A stretch of 62,848 bases of DNA from Candidatus Sulfopaludibacter sp. SbA3 (GTDB lineage Bacteria > Acidobacteriota > Terriglobia > Bryobacterales > Bryobacteraceae): the NCBI GenBank assembly GCA_945893365.1, contig CAMDED010000025.1, forward strand, positions 1 through 62,848, written 5' to 3'. The first letter of the stretch is position 1; each line of letters begins with the position of its first letter. The notes under the pieces are model-generated. The model did not search any database. It was given only the letters and a program-made list of their open reading frames with translations, and was not told where the DNA came from. Positions 1-8,249 of the stretch are shown in pieces. The translations under genes were made by a program, and so were the position numbers.

Positions 1-45
1 AAACGCCTGGATTTCCTCCTGGCTCAACTTCTTCGCATTCCGCAT
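1..45 (-). CDS. Partial transposase/integrase-like gene, N-terminus only
   Basis: Fifteen codons read from the minus strand off the left edge: ATG at 45, translating MRNAKKLSQEEIQAF. A GTG at 57 in the same frame is an alternative start. The peptide resembles the first residues of integrase-type transposases that open with a short helical segment, but this rests on a very short stretch. Two 24-bp direct repeats lie just upstream, as expected for the end of an insertion sequence. The rest of the gene lies outside the window, so identity is tentative. Confidence 0.35.
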   Translation of the reverse strand, partial: MRNAKKLSQEEIQAF

Positions 46-80
46 CCTGATGATCACACCCCAGCATGCTTCAACTTCCC

Positions 81-138
81 CCTTCAGGCTCATCTTGTAT
101 TGGAAACAGCCTTTCCTTCAGGCTCATCTTGTATTGGA
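81..138. repeat. Pair of 24-bp direct repeats, probable IS terminal repeats
   Basis: The 24-bp word beginning CCTTCAGGCTCATCTTG occurs exactly at 81-104 and again at 115-138, separated by 10 bp (34-bp period). It sits directly upstream of the partial transposase-like start at 45. Repeated transposase-binding sites at an element end would explain this; the outer end of the element would then lie near 138-145. Confidence 0.6.
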
Positions 139-253
139 CAAGACTGGCGGTTGCCAGCCATGCCCGGGATATGATGTAATTTTCGGCAGCGGCATCTCGT
201 GAGGCATCTCTTGGGCATAAGGTGCGGGCAGCTACGGGTGCAAGGAGGGGTCG

Positions 254-2815
254 ATGTTGAGAATGAAGACGCCGAGCGTCGGTTTCCGCTGGCTCGAAGT
301 CGCGTTTGCGATTGCTGCGGCTGCGTCCCCCTCTGTCGCGCAGCGCGCTCCGCTTTTCAGCAGCGAGATTCAACCCGTTCTCGAGAAAAAGTGCGTCTCA
401 TGCCATGGCGATCGGAAAAAAATGGCGGCGCTCGACCTCAGCACCTTCGCGGGCGTGATGGCGGGCGGCGCGAGCGGTCCCGTGATCGCGCCCGGCAAGC
501 CCGAGCGAAGCTTGCTGTGGAAGATGATCGAAAGCGATAAGATGCCGATGGGCGGAACGCTGACCGCCGCCGAGAAGCAAACCATCAGGGCCTACATCGA
601 GCAGGGCCGGTTCCCGCGCGAAGAGATGGACGCGGCTCAGCAGGCGAGGGAAGCCGCCGTGATTACGCCCCAGGCACGCAACTGGTGGGCCTTCCGGAAG
701 CCCGTCAAATCCGTGGTTCCGGCCGTGAAGAATAGGGATCAGGTTAGAACGCCCATCGACGCATTTGTTTTGGCGAAGCTCGAAGCAAAAGGCTGGAAGA
801 TGCGGCCCGATGCCGATCGCGTCACACTGCTCCGCCGCGCATACTTCGACTTGACAGGCTTGCCGCCCACGCCCGCCGAAGTGAAATCTTTCGTTGAAGA
901 CAAGTCTCCGGATGCATACGAGAAAGCCATCGACGGGCTGCTCGCATCGCCGCGGTACGGTGAGCACTGGGGCCGCCACTGGCTCGACGTCGCAGGCTAT
1001 TCCGATTCCCGCGGCGACGCCGGCGATAGCGATCGCGAAGTGTCCTGGAAGTACCGCGACTACGTCATCCGCGCGTTCAACAAGAACAAGCCCATCAATC
1101 AATTCCTCCTGGAACAAATCGCAGGGGACCAGGTGGTCAACTACAAGCCCGGCAGCCAGCCGTCGCCCGAGCAGGTGGAGCCGCTGACGGCTACGGGCTT
1201 CCTGAGGACCACGGCCGACATCACCGACAACCAGACGATTTACGAAGTCGACAAGTACTTCGACGCGCTGGAGAAGGCGATGGAGACGAGCTTGTCCGCG
1301 ATCACGGGCCTCACGGTCGGTTGCGCAAAATGTCACGACCACAAGTTCGATCCGATTCTGCAGAAGGACTATTACAAGCTGCTGGCGGCCTATCAGGCTG
1401 TTTGGGACCCGGAGAACTGGCTGGCGGGGAATTTGAAATACGGACCCTGGCCGAGCCGCATGATCCTCGACATGGAGCCCGCCAAGCGGGACGCCTGGAT
1501 TAAAGAGGTGACAAGCAGCAGCGCCAAGTCACTTCGCCGCCAGGACGATCAGCGGGAAGCGGCGTATCAGCGTTACCGGGCGGAGCTGAAGGCGGGCCGC
1601 GAGCTCAGCGAAGAACAGCGGAAGCAGATCCGCCTGGACATCGAGGCCGATCCCGATCTCGACGTCGACCGCAACGTTCCCAAGGATTTCATTACCGACC
1701 AGGAACTCGAGAAGCGATTTCCCGAACTCGCGAAATGGAAAGATGAGATCGGCGCAAGGCGGATCCGGGGAAGAAAATCCAGCATCGAGCCCAATTACAT
1801 CGAAGCGGCATGGGACGTTTCGAAGACGCCTTCGCCGACGTATATCTTGATGCGCGGGAACTACCTTGCTCCGGGCGCGGAGGTCGGACCGGGAATTCCC
1901 GAGATTCTGGACAATCCGGGGAATCGGCTGAAATTCGCCGATCCGAAGGATCGTCCCGAGTGGAATCACACGGGCCGGCGTTTGACGCTTGCGAAATGGC
2001 TCGTGTCGTCCGACAACCCGCTGGTTTCGCGCGTCTTCGTGAACCGGGTTTGGCAGTTCCACTTCGGCGAGGGAATCGTGCGCACGGTGGATGATTTTGG
2101 TGTGCAGGGTGCGCGTCCGACGCATCCGGAGCTGCTGGACTACCTGGCGGTCTCGTTTCAGGAGCGCGGCTGGGATCTCAAATGGTTGACCAAACAGATC
2201 ATGCTGTCGCAGGTCTACCGCCAAAGTTCGGCCGAAGTATCCGAATATATGAAGTCCGACCCTTCGAGCAGGCTTCTGTGGCGGAAAGCGCCGCTGAGGC
2301 TCGAGGCGGAGACCATTCGCGATTCGATGCTGAAGGTCAGCGGGTTGCTCAACGACAAAATGTTCGGAATGCCGGAGCCGGTGAAGCGCGGTCCCGATGG
2401 GCAGTGGCTCGAGCAGGAGTCGAAGGCCAATCCCAATCGCCGCAGCCTGTATCTGGCGCAAAGCCGGACGCGGCAAGTGACCTTCCTGCACGCGTTCGAC
2501 GCCCCCGATATGACGTCGGACAACCAGGCGCAGCGGTTCCGCTCCGCGCTTCCGGCGCAGTCTTTGGCGTTGCTGAACGGTCCGCTCGTGATGCGCGCGA
2601 GCAAGGCATTCGCGCAGCAAGCGCTCGAAAAGAGCAAGGGCAATTTCGAGGAGGCCATCGCGCAGGCATTCGAGGCTGCCTATTCCCGCCAGCCTTCCGC
2701 GCCGGAGTTGGACATTGCGAAGAAGGCGATCGCGCAGGATTCGGATCCGAAAGAGGGCTTGCGGCTGTTTCTTCAAGCCATGATGGGCGCGAACGATTTC
2801 CTGTACAGCTATTGA
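254..2815 (+). CDS. PSCyt1/DUF1549/DUF1553 cytochrome-type exported protein
   Basis: An 853-residue protein with an N-terminal signal peptide (about residues 10-30, ending near SPSVAQ). A planctomycete-type cytochrome c domain follows with haem motif CVSCH at 47-51. DUF1549 runs from about 165 to 370 and contains a second CxxCH (CAKCH, 357-361) in the conserved context CAKCHDHKFDPI; DUF1553 occupies about 575-850. The start is set by a strong GGAGGGG 3 nt upstream of the ATG. In this family the gene is almost always followed by a DUF1501 gene, as here 15 nt downstream. The molecular role of these pairs is not established; covalent haem and export imply periplasmic redox work, plausibly with the cytochromes and quinoprotein downstream. 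Confidence 0.9.
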   Translation: MLRMKTPSVGFRWLEVAFAIAAAASPSVAQRAPLFSSEIQPVLEKKCVSCHGDRKKMAALDLSTFAGVMAGGASGPVIAPGKPERSLLWKMIESDKMPMGGTLTAAEKQTIRAYIEQGRFPREEMDAAQQAREAAVITPQARNWWAFRKPVKSVVPAVKNRDQVRTPIDAFVLAKLEAKGWKMRPDADRVTLLRRAYFDLTGLPPTPAEVKSFVEDKSPDAYEKAIDGLLASPRYGEHWGRHWLDVAGYSDSRGDAGDSDREVSWKYRDYVIRAFNKNKPINQFLLEQIAGDQVVNYKPGSQPSPEQVEPLTATGFLRTTADITDNQTIYEVDKYFDALEKAMETSLSAITGLTVGCAKCHDHKFDPILQKDYYKLLAAYQAVWDPENWLAGNLKYGPWPSRMILDMEPAKRDAWIKEVTSSSAKSLRRQDDQREAAYQRYRAELKAGRELSEEQRKQIRLDIEADPDLDVDRNVPKDFITDQELEKRFPELAKWKDEIGARRIRGRKSSIEPNYIEAAWDVSKTPSPTYILMRGNYLAPGAEVGPGIPEILDNPGNRLKFADPKDRPEWNHTGRRLTLAKWLVSSDNPLVSRVFVNRVWQFHFGEGIVRTVDDFGVQGARPTHPELLDYLAVSFQERGWDLKWLTKQIMLSQVYRQSSAEVSEYMKSDPSSRLLWRKAPLRLEAETIRDSMLKVSGLLNDKMFGMPEPVKRGPDGQWLEQESKANPNRRSLYLAQSRTRQVTFLHAFDAPDMTSDNQAQRFRSALPAQSLALLNGPLVMRASKAFAQQALEKSKGNFEEAIAQAFEAAYSRQPSAPELDIAKKAIAQDSDPKEGLRLFLQAMMGANDFLYSY

Positions 2816-2830
2816 CGATTGGAGAGAGCG

Positions 2831-4255
2831 ATGAAGACATTCTTAACCCGTAGGCAGGCCTTGCAGGACGCGGCGGTCGGATTCGGCGCACTTGCGTTGA
2901 ATTCGATGCTGGCCGAGGAGACAGCGATTGGGGCCGAGCTCCTGGCGAAGGAGCGAACCTACGATCTGGAGCCCAAAGCGCCGCACTTCCCCGCCAAGGC
3001 GAAGCATGTGATCTTCATTTACATCGGCGGCGGACCGAGCACGATCGACATGTTCGATCCCAAGCCGGCCCTGTTGAAGTATGACGGAAAGCCCGCGCCG
3101 TTCGAGATCAAAGGCCGCGCTCTGAATGGATCGCAACAGATCATGGCCAGCCCGTGGCCCTTTACGAAATGCGGAAAGAGCGGGCGCGAGATTTCGAACC
3201 TGCTGCCGCATTTCCAGAAGGTGGTGGACAAGGTGACGTTCGTGAGGTCGATGCAGACCGACCGCATCGACCATTCGACGGCGCAGTTTACTTTCGTGAC
3301 CGGACGCGGCTTCACGGGCTTTCCCTCGATAGGCGCATGGGTCGGCTATGCGCTGGGAAGCGAGAACCGCAGTCTGCCCGCGTACATCGCTCTCGGTGAG
3401 GGCGCGACCATCGGAACCCGCGCGCACTCCTCGGCGTGGCTGCCGCCGGTTTTCCACGGCACGTCGATGCGGGCGGATCGGCATGCGCCCATCCACGACA
3501 TCAAGCGGCCGGAGAGCATGACGGCCGGACAGCAATCGAGGCTGCTCGACATGCTGCAGCAGTTGAATCGCCACCAGAAGGCCGCGCATCCGCTCGATCA
3601 GGATTTGGAATCGCGCATTGCGAACTACGAGCTGGCGGCGCGCATGCAGGTGGAGGCGCTCAAGGTCGCCGACCTGTCGGGTGAGAGCGAGGCTACGCGG
3701 AAGCTTTATGGAATCGACCAAAAAGTGTCCGGCCAGTTCGGGAAACAATGCTTGCTTGCGCGGCGGCTGGTCGAGAGCGGAGTCCGCTTCGTGCAAATCT
3801 ATGGCGGCGGTGGCGGAAACTGGGACACGCACAACAACATTGAGGGTCAGCTTCCCGGCCTTTGCCAGTACATCGATCAGGGCATGTCGGGGCTGCTGGC
3901 CGACCTTGAACAGAGGGGAATGATGAAGGACACGCTGGTCGTCTGGTCCGGCGAGTTTGGCCGCTTGCCGACCATCGAGGCCAGGAACTCAAAGCCCGGA
4001 CGCGACCACAATCCTTATGGCTTTAGTATGTGGATGGCGGGCGCCGGGATGAAGCCGGGGTTTGATTTCGGTCAATCCGACGATCTGGGGTACGCGGCGG
4101 TGAAGGATTTCAAAGTGGGGCACAGCGACATCCATGCGACTATCCAGCACCTGTTGGGCATCGACTACAAGAAGAACACCTTCCCGTATGAGGGGCGCGA
4201 TGAATCGCTTGTCGGTGTCAACCCGGCGCGGGTTATTCACGAGATCCTGGCGTAA
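2831..4255 (+). CDS. DUF1501 protein with Tat signal
   Basis: A 474-residue protein of the DUF1501 family, which has an alkaline-phosphatase/sulfatase-like fold. The N-terminus TRRQAL with R7-R8 is a twin-arginine signal. Family motifs visible are GGPSTIDMFDPKP near 60, the VWSGEFGR segment near 380 and GRDHNPYGFSMWMAG near 400. The ATG at 2831 is preferred over an in-frame TTG at 2819 because GGAGAG lies just before it. The partner is the upstream DUF1549/1553 gene. Tat export suggests a cofactor- or metal-bearing protein folded in the cytoplasm; no catalytic reaction can be assigned. Confidence 0.9.
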   Translation: MKTFLTRRQALQDAAVGFGALALNSMLAEETAIGAELLAKERTYDLEPKAPHFPAKAKHVIFIYIGGGPSTIDMFDPKPALLKYDGKPAPFEIKGRALNGSQQIMASPWPFTKCGKSGREISNLLPHFQKVVDKVTFVRSMQTDRIDHSTAQFTFVTGRGFTGFPSIGAWVGYALGSENRSLPAYIALGEGATIGTRAHSSAWLPPVFHGTSMRADRHAPIHDIKRPESMTAGQQSRLLDMLQQLNRHQKAAHPLDQDLESRIANYELAARMQVEALKVADLSGESEATRKLYGIDQKVSGQFGKQCLLARRLVESGVRFVQIYGGGGGNWDTHNNIEGQLPGLCQYIDQGMSGLLADLEQRGMMKDTLVVWSGEFGRLPTIEARNSKPGRDHNPYGFSMWMAGAGMKPGFDFGQSDDLGYAAVKDFKVGHSDIHATIQHLLGIDYKKNTFPYEGRDESLVGVNPARVIHEILA

Positions 4256-4277
4256 GAACGTCGAGCCGCGAGCATTC

Positions 4278-5039
4278 ATGACGCGTATTGCGCGCAAGAC
4301 GGTGGGCGTCCTGGTCTTCGCGGTGGCCGCTTGCGCACAGAATCCGCTCTCGACGCCACAGGACGTGGAAGTGGGCCGCCGCCTGTTTCAAACGCACTGC
4401 TCGTATTGTCATGGGTCGAGCGGCGAGGGCGGACGCGGCCCGGACCTCACTACCGGCCAATACCGTCTTGGCGGCTCGCCCGAGCAGCTATACAGGACCA
4501 TTCGATATGGGATACCCGGATCCGAAATGCCGGCCGTGCGCGCGAGCGACGATGACGTCTGGCGGATGGCGGCGTTCGTGGGAAAGATCGGCTCGGCGGG
4601 ACTCGATGAGAAAGCCCGCGGCGACGCTTCGGCCGGCAAGGTGGTTTACGAAACGAAGGGCAAGTGCGCCGTCTGCCATTCGATCGGCAAGGACGGCGGG
4701 ACGCTCGGGCCCGAGTTAACCGATATCGGACGGCGGCGCGGCATCGGCTACCTGGAGGAGTCGCTCGTCAAGCCCGAAGCCGATGTGCCGGTCAACTCTC
4801 GCGCCATACGGGTGGCCACAAGATCCGGACAGACGATCGTAGGCATCAGGCTGAACGAAGACGATCTTTCCATCCAGGTCCGCGACACGAACGACAGCCT
4901 GCGATCGTTTCTGAAAGCGAATATCAAAGAAATCCGGCGCGATCAACCTTCGTTGATGCCGGCGTATGGGTCCGTCCTGAGCGGAAAGGAACTGGCGGAT
5001 CTGGTGGCATACTTGAGTTCTCTGCGTGGCGTCCAATGA
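4278..5039 (+). CDS. Di-haem cytochrome c
   Basis: 253 residues with a signal peptide (residues 1-20, ending VAACAQ). Two class I cytochrome c domains follow: CSYCH at 41-45 and CAVCH at 130-134. The second domain continues into a module with NEDDLSIQ and a probable Met ligand in SLMPAYG. That module is closely similar to the N-terminal half of the gene at 6670, so the two arose by duplication. It overlaps the next gene by 4 nt (ATGA at 5036-5039), so translation is coupled and it is the natural electron acceptor of the quinoprotein encoded there. Confidence 0.92.
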   Translation: MTRIARKTVGVLVFAVAACAQNPLSTPQDVEVGRRLFQTHCSYCHGSSGEGGRGPDLTTGQYRLGGSPEQLYRTIRYGIPGSEMPAVRASDDDVWRMAAFVGKIGSAGLDEKARGDASAGKVVYETKGKCAVCHSIGKDGGTLGPELTDIGRRRGIGYLEESLVKPEADVPVNSRAIRVATRSGQTIVGIRLNEDDLSIQVRDTNDSLRSFLKANIKEIRRDQPSLMPAYGSVLSGKELADLVAYLSSLRGVQ

Positions 5040-6670
5040 GAGTGAATCGAAGTTTTCCGGCCCTGACGTTAGCGGTAATGACGCTATACGGGCAGAATCC
5101 GCCGGTGACGTACGAGCGGTTGAAGAACGCGGATAAGGAACCGGGCAACTGGCTGATGTACTCGAGCAACTACAACAGCTGGCGCTTCAGCCGTCTTGAC
5201 CGCATCAATACTCAGAACGTGAGCCGTCTGCATGTGAAGTGGCTATTTCAGGCGCGGCAGGAAGAGAAGTTCGAGACCACGCCGCTGGTTGTAGACGGCA
5301 TCATGTATCTCACGCGGCCGGAGAATGAGATCCACGCGCTGGACGCCGAGACCGGAAGGGTCATGTGGATTTACAGGCACCGCAATCCGCCGCGAACGTA
5401 CAATTGCTGCGGAAAGGTGAATCGGGGGCTCGCCATTTTGGGCAATCGCCTGTTTATGAACACGCTCGACATGCACGTGGTGGCGGTTGACGCGAAGTCC
5501 GGGCGGGAACTTTGGAAGACCAAAATGTACGACTACACCGCGGCCGGAGGCTACGCCGCAACCGGCGCTCCGCTCGCGCTGAAGGACCGGGTGATTGTGG
5601 GCATGGCCGGCGGCGAACGCGGCGTTTCCGGTTTTCTGGATGCTTACGACGCGGCCACGGGAAAACGTCTGTGGCGGTTCAACACGATTCCCCAGCCCGG
5701 CGAGCCGAATTTCGGCACATGGGCGGGCGATTCCTGGAAAACCGGCGGTGCTTCAACGTGGAACAACGGCGCGTACGATCCGGAACTGAACCTGGTCTAT
5801 TGGGGCACGAGCAATCCGTGGCCGGACTACAACGGAGACTTCCGCGCCGGCGACAATCTGTACTCCTGCTCCGTGATTGCCCTTGATGGAGACACGGGCA
5901 CGCTCAAGTGGCACTACCAGTTCACGCCTCACGATCTGCACGATTGGGACGCGACGCAGATCCCCATTCTTCTCGATGGCGAGTTTCGAGGGCAGCGCAG
6001 AAAACTGATGGCGTGGGCCAACCGGAACGGCTTTTATTACCTGCTGGACCGCGCCACGGGAGAGTTCCTTCTGGCAAAGAATTTCGTCAAACAGACCTGG
6101 ATGAAAGAGTTCGACGACAAGGGCCGGCCCGAAGTGATCCCGGGCAACGAGCCGACGCCTGAAGGAAACGACCAGGTCTGGCCCGGCGTGGATGGCGGCG
6201 CGAACTGGATGTCTCACAGCTACAGTCCGCTCACGAAACTGCTCTACGTTTTTGCGCGCGAGGAGCGCCGCGTGTTCACGAAGGACGCCATCCGCCATCC
6301 CACAACCGCCGCCGAAGAGAGTGATCGCCCCGCTGGCCGGCCTTTCTTTAACAGGCGCGCGCCGCGCTTCGCCCCGGAGGAGAGTTGGGGCAAGGTGATG
6401 GCGATCGATCCCCCCACGGGCACAACCAAGTGGGAGCACAAGGTCGTTTCTCCGCCCTGGGGAGGCGTAATGGCTACGGCCGGCGGCCTGGTGTTTGGCG
6501 GTACGTTCGAGGGCGTGGTCTTCGCGCTCGATGCGCAAACCGGCCGGCGGCTGTGGCATTTCGCGGGTAACGATAAGGTCTATTCCACGCCGATCAGCTA
6601 CCTCGCCGGCGGAAAGCAGTTTGTGTCGCTTCCCGTGGGAGACGTGTTGATTACGTTCGGTCTCGACTGA
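5036..6670 (+). CDS. PQQ-dependent alcohol dehydrogenase, lanthanide-type active site
   Basis: A 544-residue exported quinoprotein with repeated beta-propeller blades. The vicinal cysteine pair that stacks on PQQ is C124-C125 (YNCCGKVNRG). A Glu in GGERGVSG and an Asn in GTSNPWP match the metal ligands of the family. The catalytic Asp is D303 in HDWDATQ; two residues on is D305, where calcium enzymes usually have Ala, Ser or Thr. Asp-x-Asp at this place is the recognised signature of lanthanide-dependent PQQ dehydrogenases (XoxF, ExaF/PedH). The ATG overlaps the stop of the cytochrome gene, and the stop overlaps the next start (TGATG). It probably oxidises an alcohol or aldehyde in the periplasm and passes electrons to the flanking cytochromes. 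The substrate is unknown. Confidence 0.9.
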   Translation: MRVNRSFPALTLAVMTLYGQNPPVTYERLKNADKEPGNWLMYSSNYNSWRFSRLDRINTQNVSRLHVKWLFQARQEEKFETTPLVVDGIMYLTRPENEIHALDAETGRVMWIYRHRNPPRTYNCCGKVNRGLAILGNRLFMNTLDMHVVAVDAKSGRELWKTKMYDYTAAGGYAATGAPLALKDRVIVGMAGGERGVSGFLDAYDAATGKRLWRFNTIPQPGEPNFGTWAGDSWKTGGASTWNNGAYDPELNLVYWGTSNPWPDYNGDFRAGDNLYSCSVIALDGDTGTLKWHYQFTPHDLHDWDATQIPILLDGEFRGQRRKLMAWANRNGFYYLLDRATGEFLLAKNFVKQTWMKEFDDKGRPEVIPGNEPTPEGNDQVWPGVDGGANWMSHSYSPLTKLLYVFAREERRVFTKDAIRHPTTAAEESDRPAGRPFFNRRAPRFAPEESWGKVMAIDPPTGTTKWEHKVVSPPWGGVMATAGGLVFGGTFEGVVFALDAQTGRRLWHFAGNDKVYSTPISYLAGGKQFVSLPVGDVLITFGLD

Positions 6671-7764
6671 TGTTTGTGCTTGGGCTTTCCCTTCTCGGGC
6701 TGGCGGCCCTACCCGCGCTGGGCGACGCCGCGGCCGGAAGATCGGTTTTCATGGGCAAAGGGGACTGCGTCAACTGCCACTCCGTCGGCGATCGAGGCGG
6801 CAGCGTTGGACCGGACCTCAGCGAGATCGGCCTCAGGCGCACGCCGGAGTCATTGCGCCTTTCGATCGTCGACCCCGGCGCCGAGATCTATCGCGAGTAC
6901 CTGACCGTCTCGGCGATTACGAAGCTTGGTCAACGCATCGAAGGCATAGCGCTCAATGAAGACGATCTTTCGATACAACTTCGCGATTCCGCCGGAAATC
7001 CAAAGTCGTTCCTGAAAGAAAATCTCAGGGATCTACGGCGGGAAGAGCGCTCGCTCATGCCCTCATACGCTTCCAGACTGTCGGCGGTGGAGATCGAGAA
7101 TCTGGTTGCGTACCTGCGCACCTTGCGGGGCGTAGCCGTAGCGCGTCGTTTGGAAACCGCGGGAGCCGCGGGGGCTCCGCGGACTCGTGATATCGCGCGC
7201 GTCTCGGAAAACCTCACTTGGCTGACCAGGCCTGACCGGGACAGCGACGAGCGTCCCGACACACTCGTCGACGCCCTGGAGATTCCGCGGGGAGCGACTG
7301 TCGCCGATCTGGGCGCGGGCGCCGGCTACTTCACATGGCGTCTCGCGCGGCGCGTGGGGCCTCAGGGTAGGGTTATTGCCGTCGAGATTCAACGGCAGAT
7401 GCTCGATCTGGTCGCGCAGGAAGTGAAGAAGGAGGCCCTCACGAACGTGGAACTGGTTCTCGGCAGCCCGCGCGATCCGCGGCTTCCCGAGGGCTCCGTG
7501 GACCTAGTGCTGATCGCGAATGCGTATCACGAATTTTCGGAACCCGAGGCGATCCTGGCCGCCGTGCGGCGATGTCTGAAGCCGGACGGACGACTGGTGC
7601 TCATCGAATATGCCAAGGAAAATTCTCGTGTTCCGATTTCGCCGCTGCACAGGATGAGTTTCAATGAGATTCGCTCGGAGGTGGAGTCCGCGGGCTTCGA
7701 GATTATCCGAGCTTTGGATTTCCTGCCCATGCAGCACGGGCTGATCTTCACCAAGCGGCAGTAG
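6670..7764 (+). CDS. Cytochrome c fused to class I SAM methyltransferase
   Basis: A 364-residue protein. Residues 1-18 form a signal peptide. A single-haem cytochrome domain follows (CVNCH 33-37; SLMPSY near 130), paralogous to the second domain of the gene at 4278. From about 165 it continues without a break into a Rossmann-type methyltransferase with motif I VADLGAGAG at 211-219 and an acidic VIAVEIQ strand end. Haem attachment needs export, while SAM is normally cytoplasmic, so the combination is odd. Exported methyltransferase-like domains may have another ligand or be degenerate, though motif I is intact here. The start overlaps the quinoprotein stop by one base. Confidence 0.88.
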   Translation: MFVLGLSLLGLAALPALGDAAAGRSVFMGKGDCVNCHSVGDRGGSVGPDLSEIGLRRTPESLRLSIVDPGAEIYREYLTVSAITKLGQRIEGIALNEDDLSIQLRDSAGNPKSFLKENLRDLRREERSLMPSYASRLSAVEIENLVAYLRTLRGVAVARRLETAGAAGAPRTRDIARVSENLTWLTRPDRDSDERPDTLVDALEIPRGATVADLGAGAGYFTWRLARRVGPQGRVIAVEIQRQMLDLVAQEVKKEALTNVELVLGSPRDPRLPEGSVDLVLIANAYHEFSEPEAILAAVRRCLKPDGRLVLIEYAKENSRVPISPLHRMSFNEIRSEVESAGFEIIRALDFLPMQHGLIFTKRQ

Positions 7765-7824
7765 CGGCGCGCATTGACCACCCGTGCAGATAACAGCTGC
7801 AACTGAGTACAAACCTGGAGTGCC

Positions 7825-7848
7825 GGGCGGTTCGGGAAGGAACCGCCC
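7825..7848 (+). terminator. Strong hairpin after the quinoprotein operon
   Basis: A perfect 8-bp inverted repeat, GGGCGGTT ... AACCGCCC, with an 8-nt loop lies 60 nt downstream of the last stop codon of the 254-7764 operon. There is no T-tract, so it may be a terminator without a U-tail or an RNA-stabilising end. Confidence 0.45.
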
Positions 7849-8249
7849 CACGGAATCTACATGACGTTCACATACAAAGGCGCGCGGCAAAGGTGGCGCT
7901 TGGCCAGGATTTCGCTGAACCCTTGAAGACAGCTCCCCTATTGTGAGGATTACGGCTCGGCGTAGCGATGCGCTTCGCCGAGGGGAGCGAATCAAGGCAA
8001 CTCGACGAATTTCTACAACCGGAAATCGCATTCGAGCGCAAGCCCCTCCATTTTCATTCGGAGCCTGTGGTAATATTTACCGTTCGGTGCAACACGCTGT
8101 GCGAGAAGCCGCGTCGGCTTCCAGGCCCTGAGTCCTTTTCCCAGTTAACGCACTATGCGTTTGACGATCCGGTAGGCGGGCATGACTTCCGTCTCATTCA
8201 ACGGTCCGCGAATTACGATCCCATTCGTGTAAGAAAGGAGACTAAATCA
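7849..8249. other. Non-coding gap before the Oar-like receptor
   Basis: No convincing gene. The open frame upstream of 8250 has no family-like sequence; the ribosome-binding site AAAGGAG at 8234-8240 marks 8250 as the real start of the following gene. Presumably this stretch carries its promoter and leader, but no clear -35/-10 pair is visible. Confidence 0.5.

Noticed and set aside
398-2776. Long minus-strand open frames opposite the first gene
   Set aside because: Arginine- and histidine-rich shadows of a GC-rich gene, without motifs or ribosome sites; the plus strand carries the haem motifs and domains.
4664-5035. N-terminal extension of the PQQ dehydrogenase frame
   Set aside because: It overlaps the cytochrome gene out of frame; the ATG at 5036 gives a signal peptide and a coupled start.
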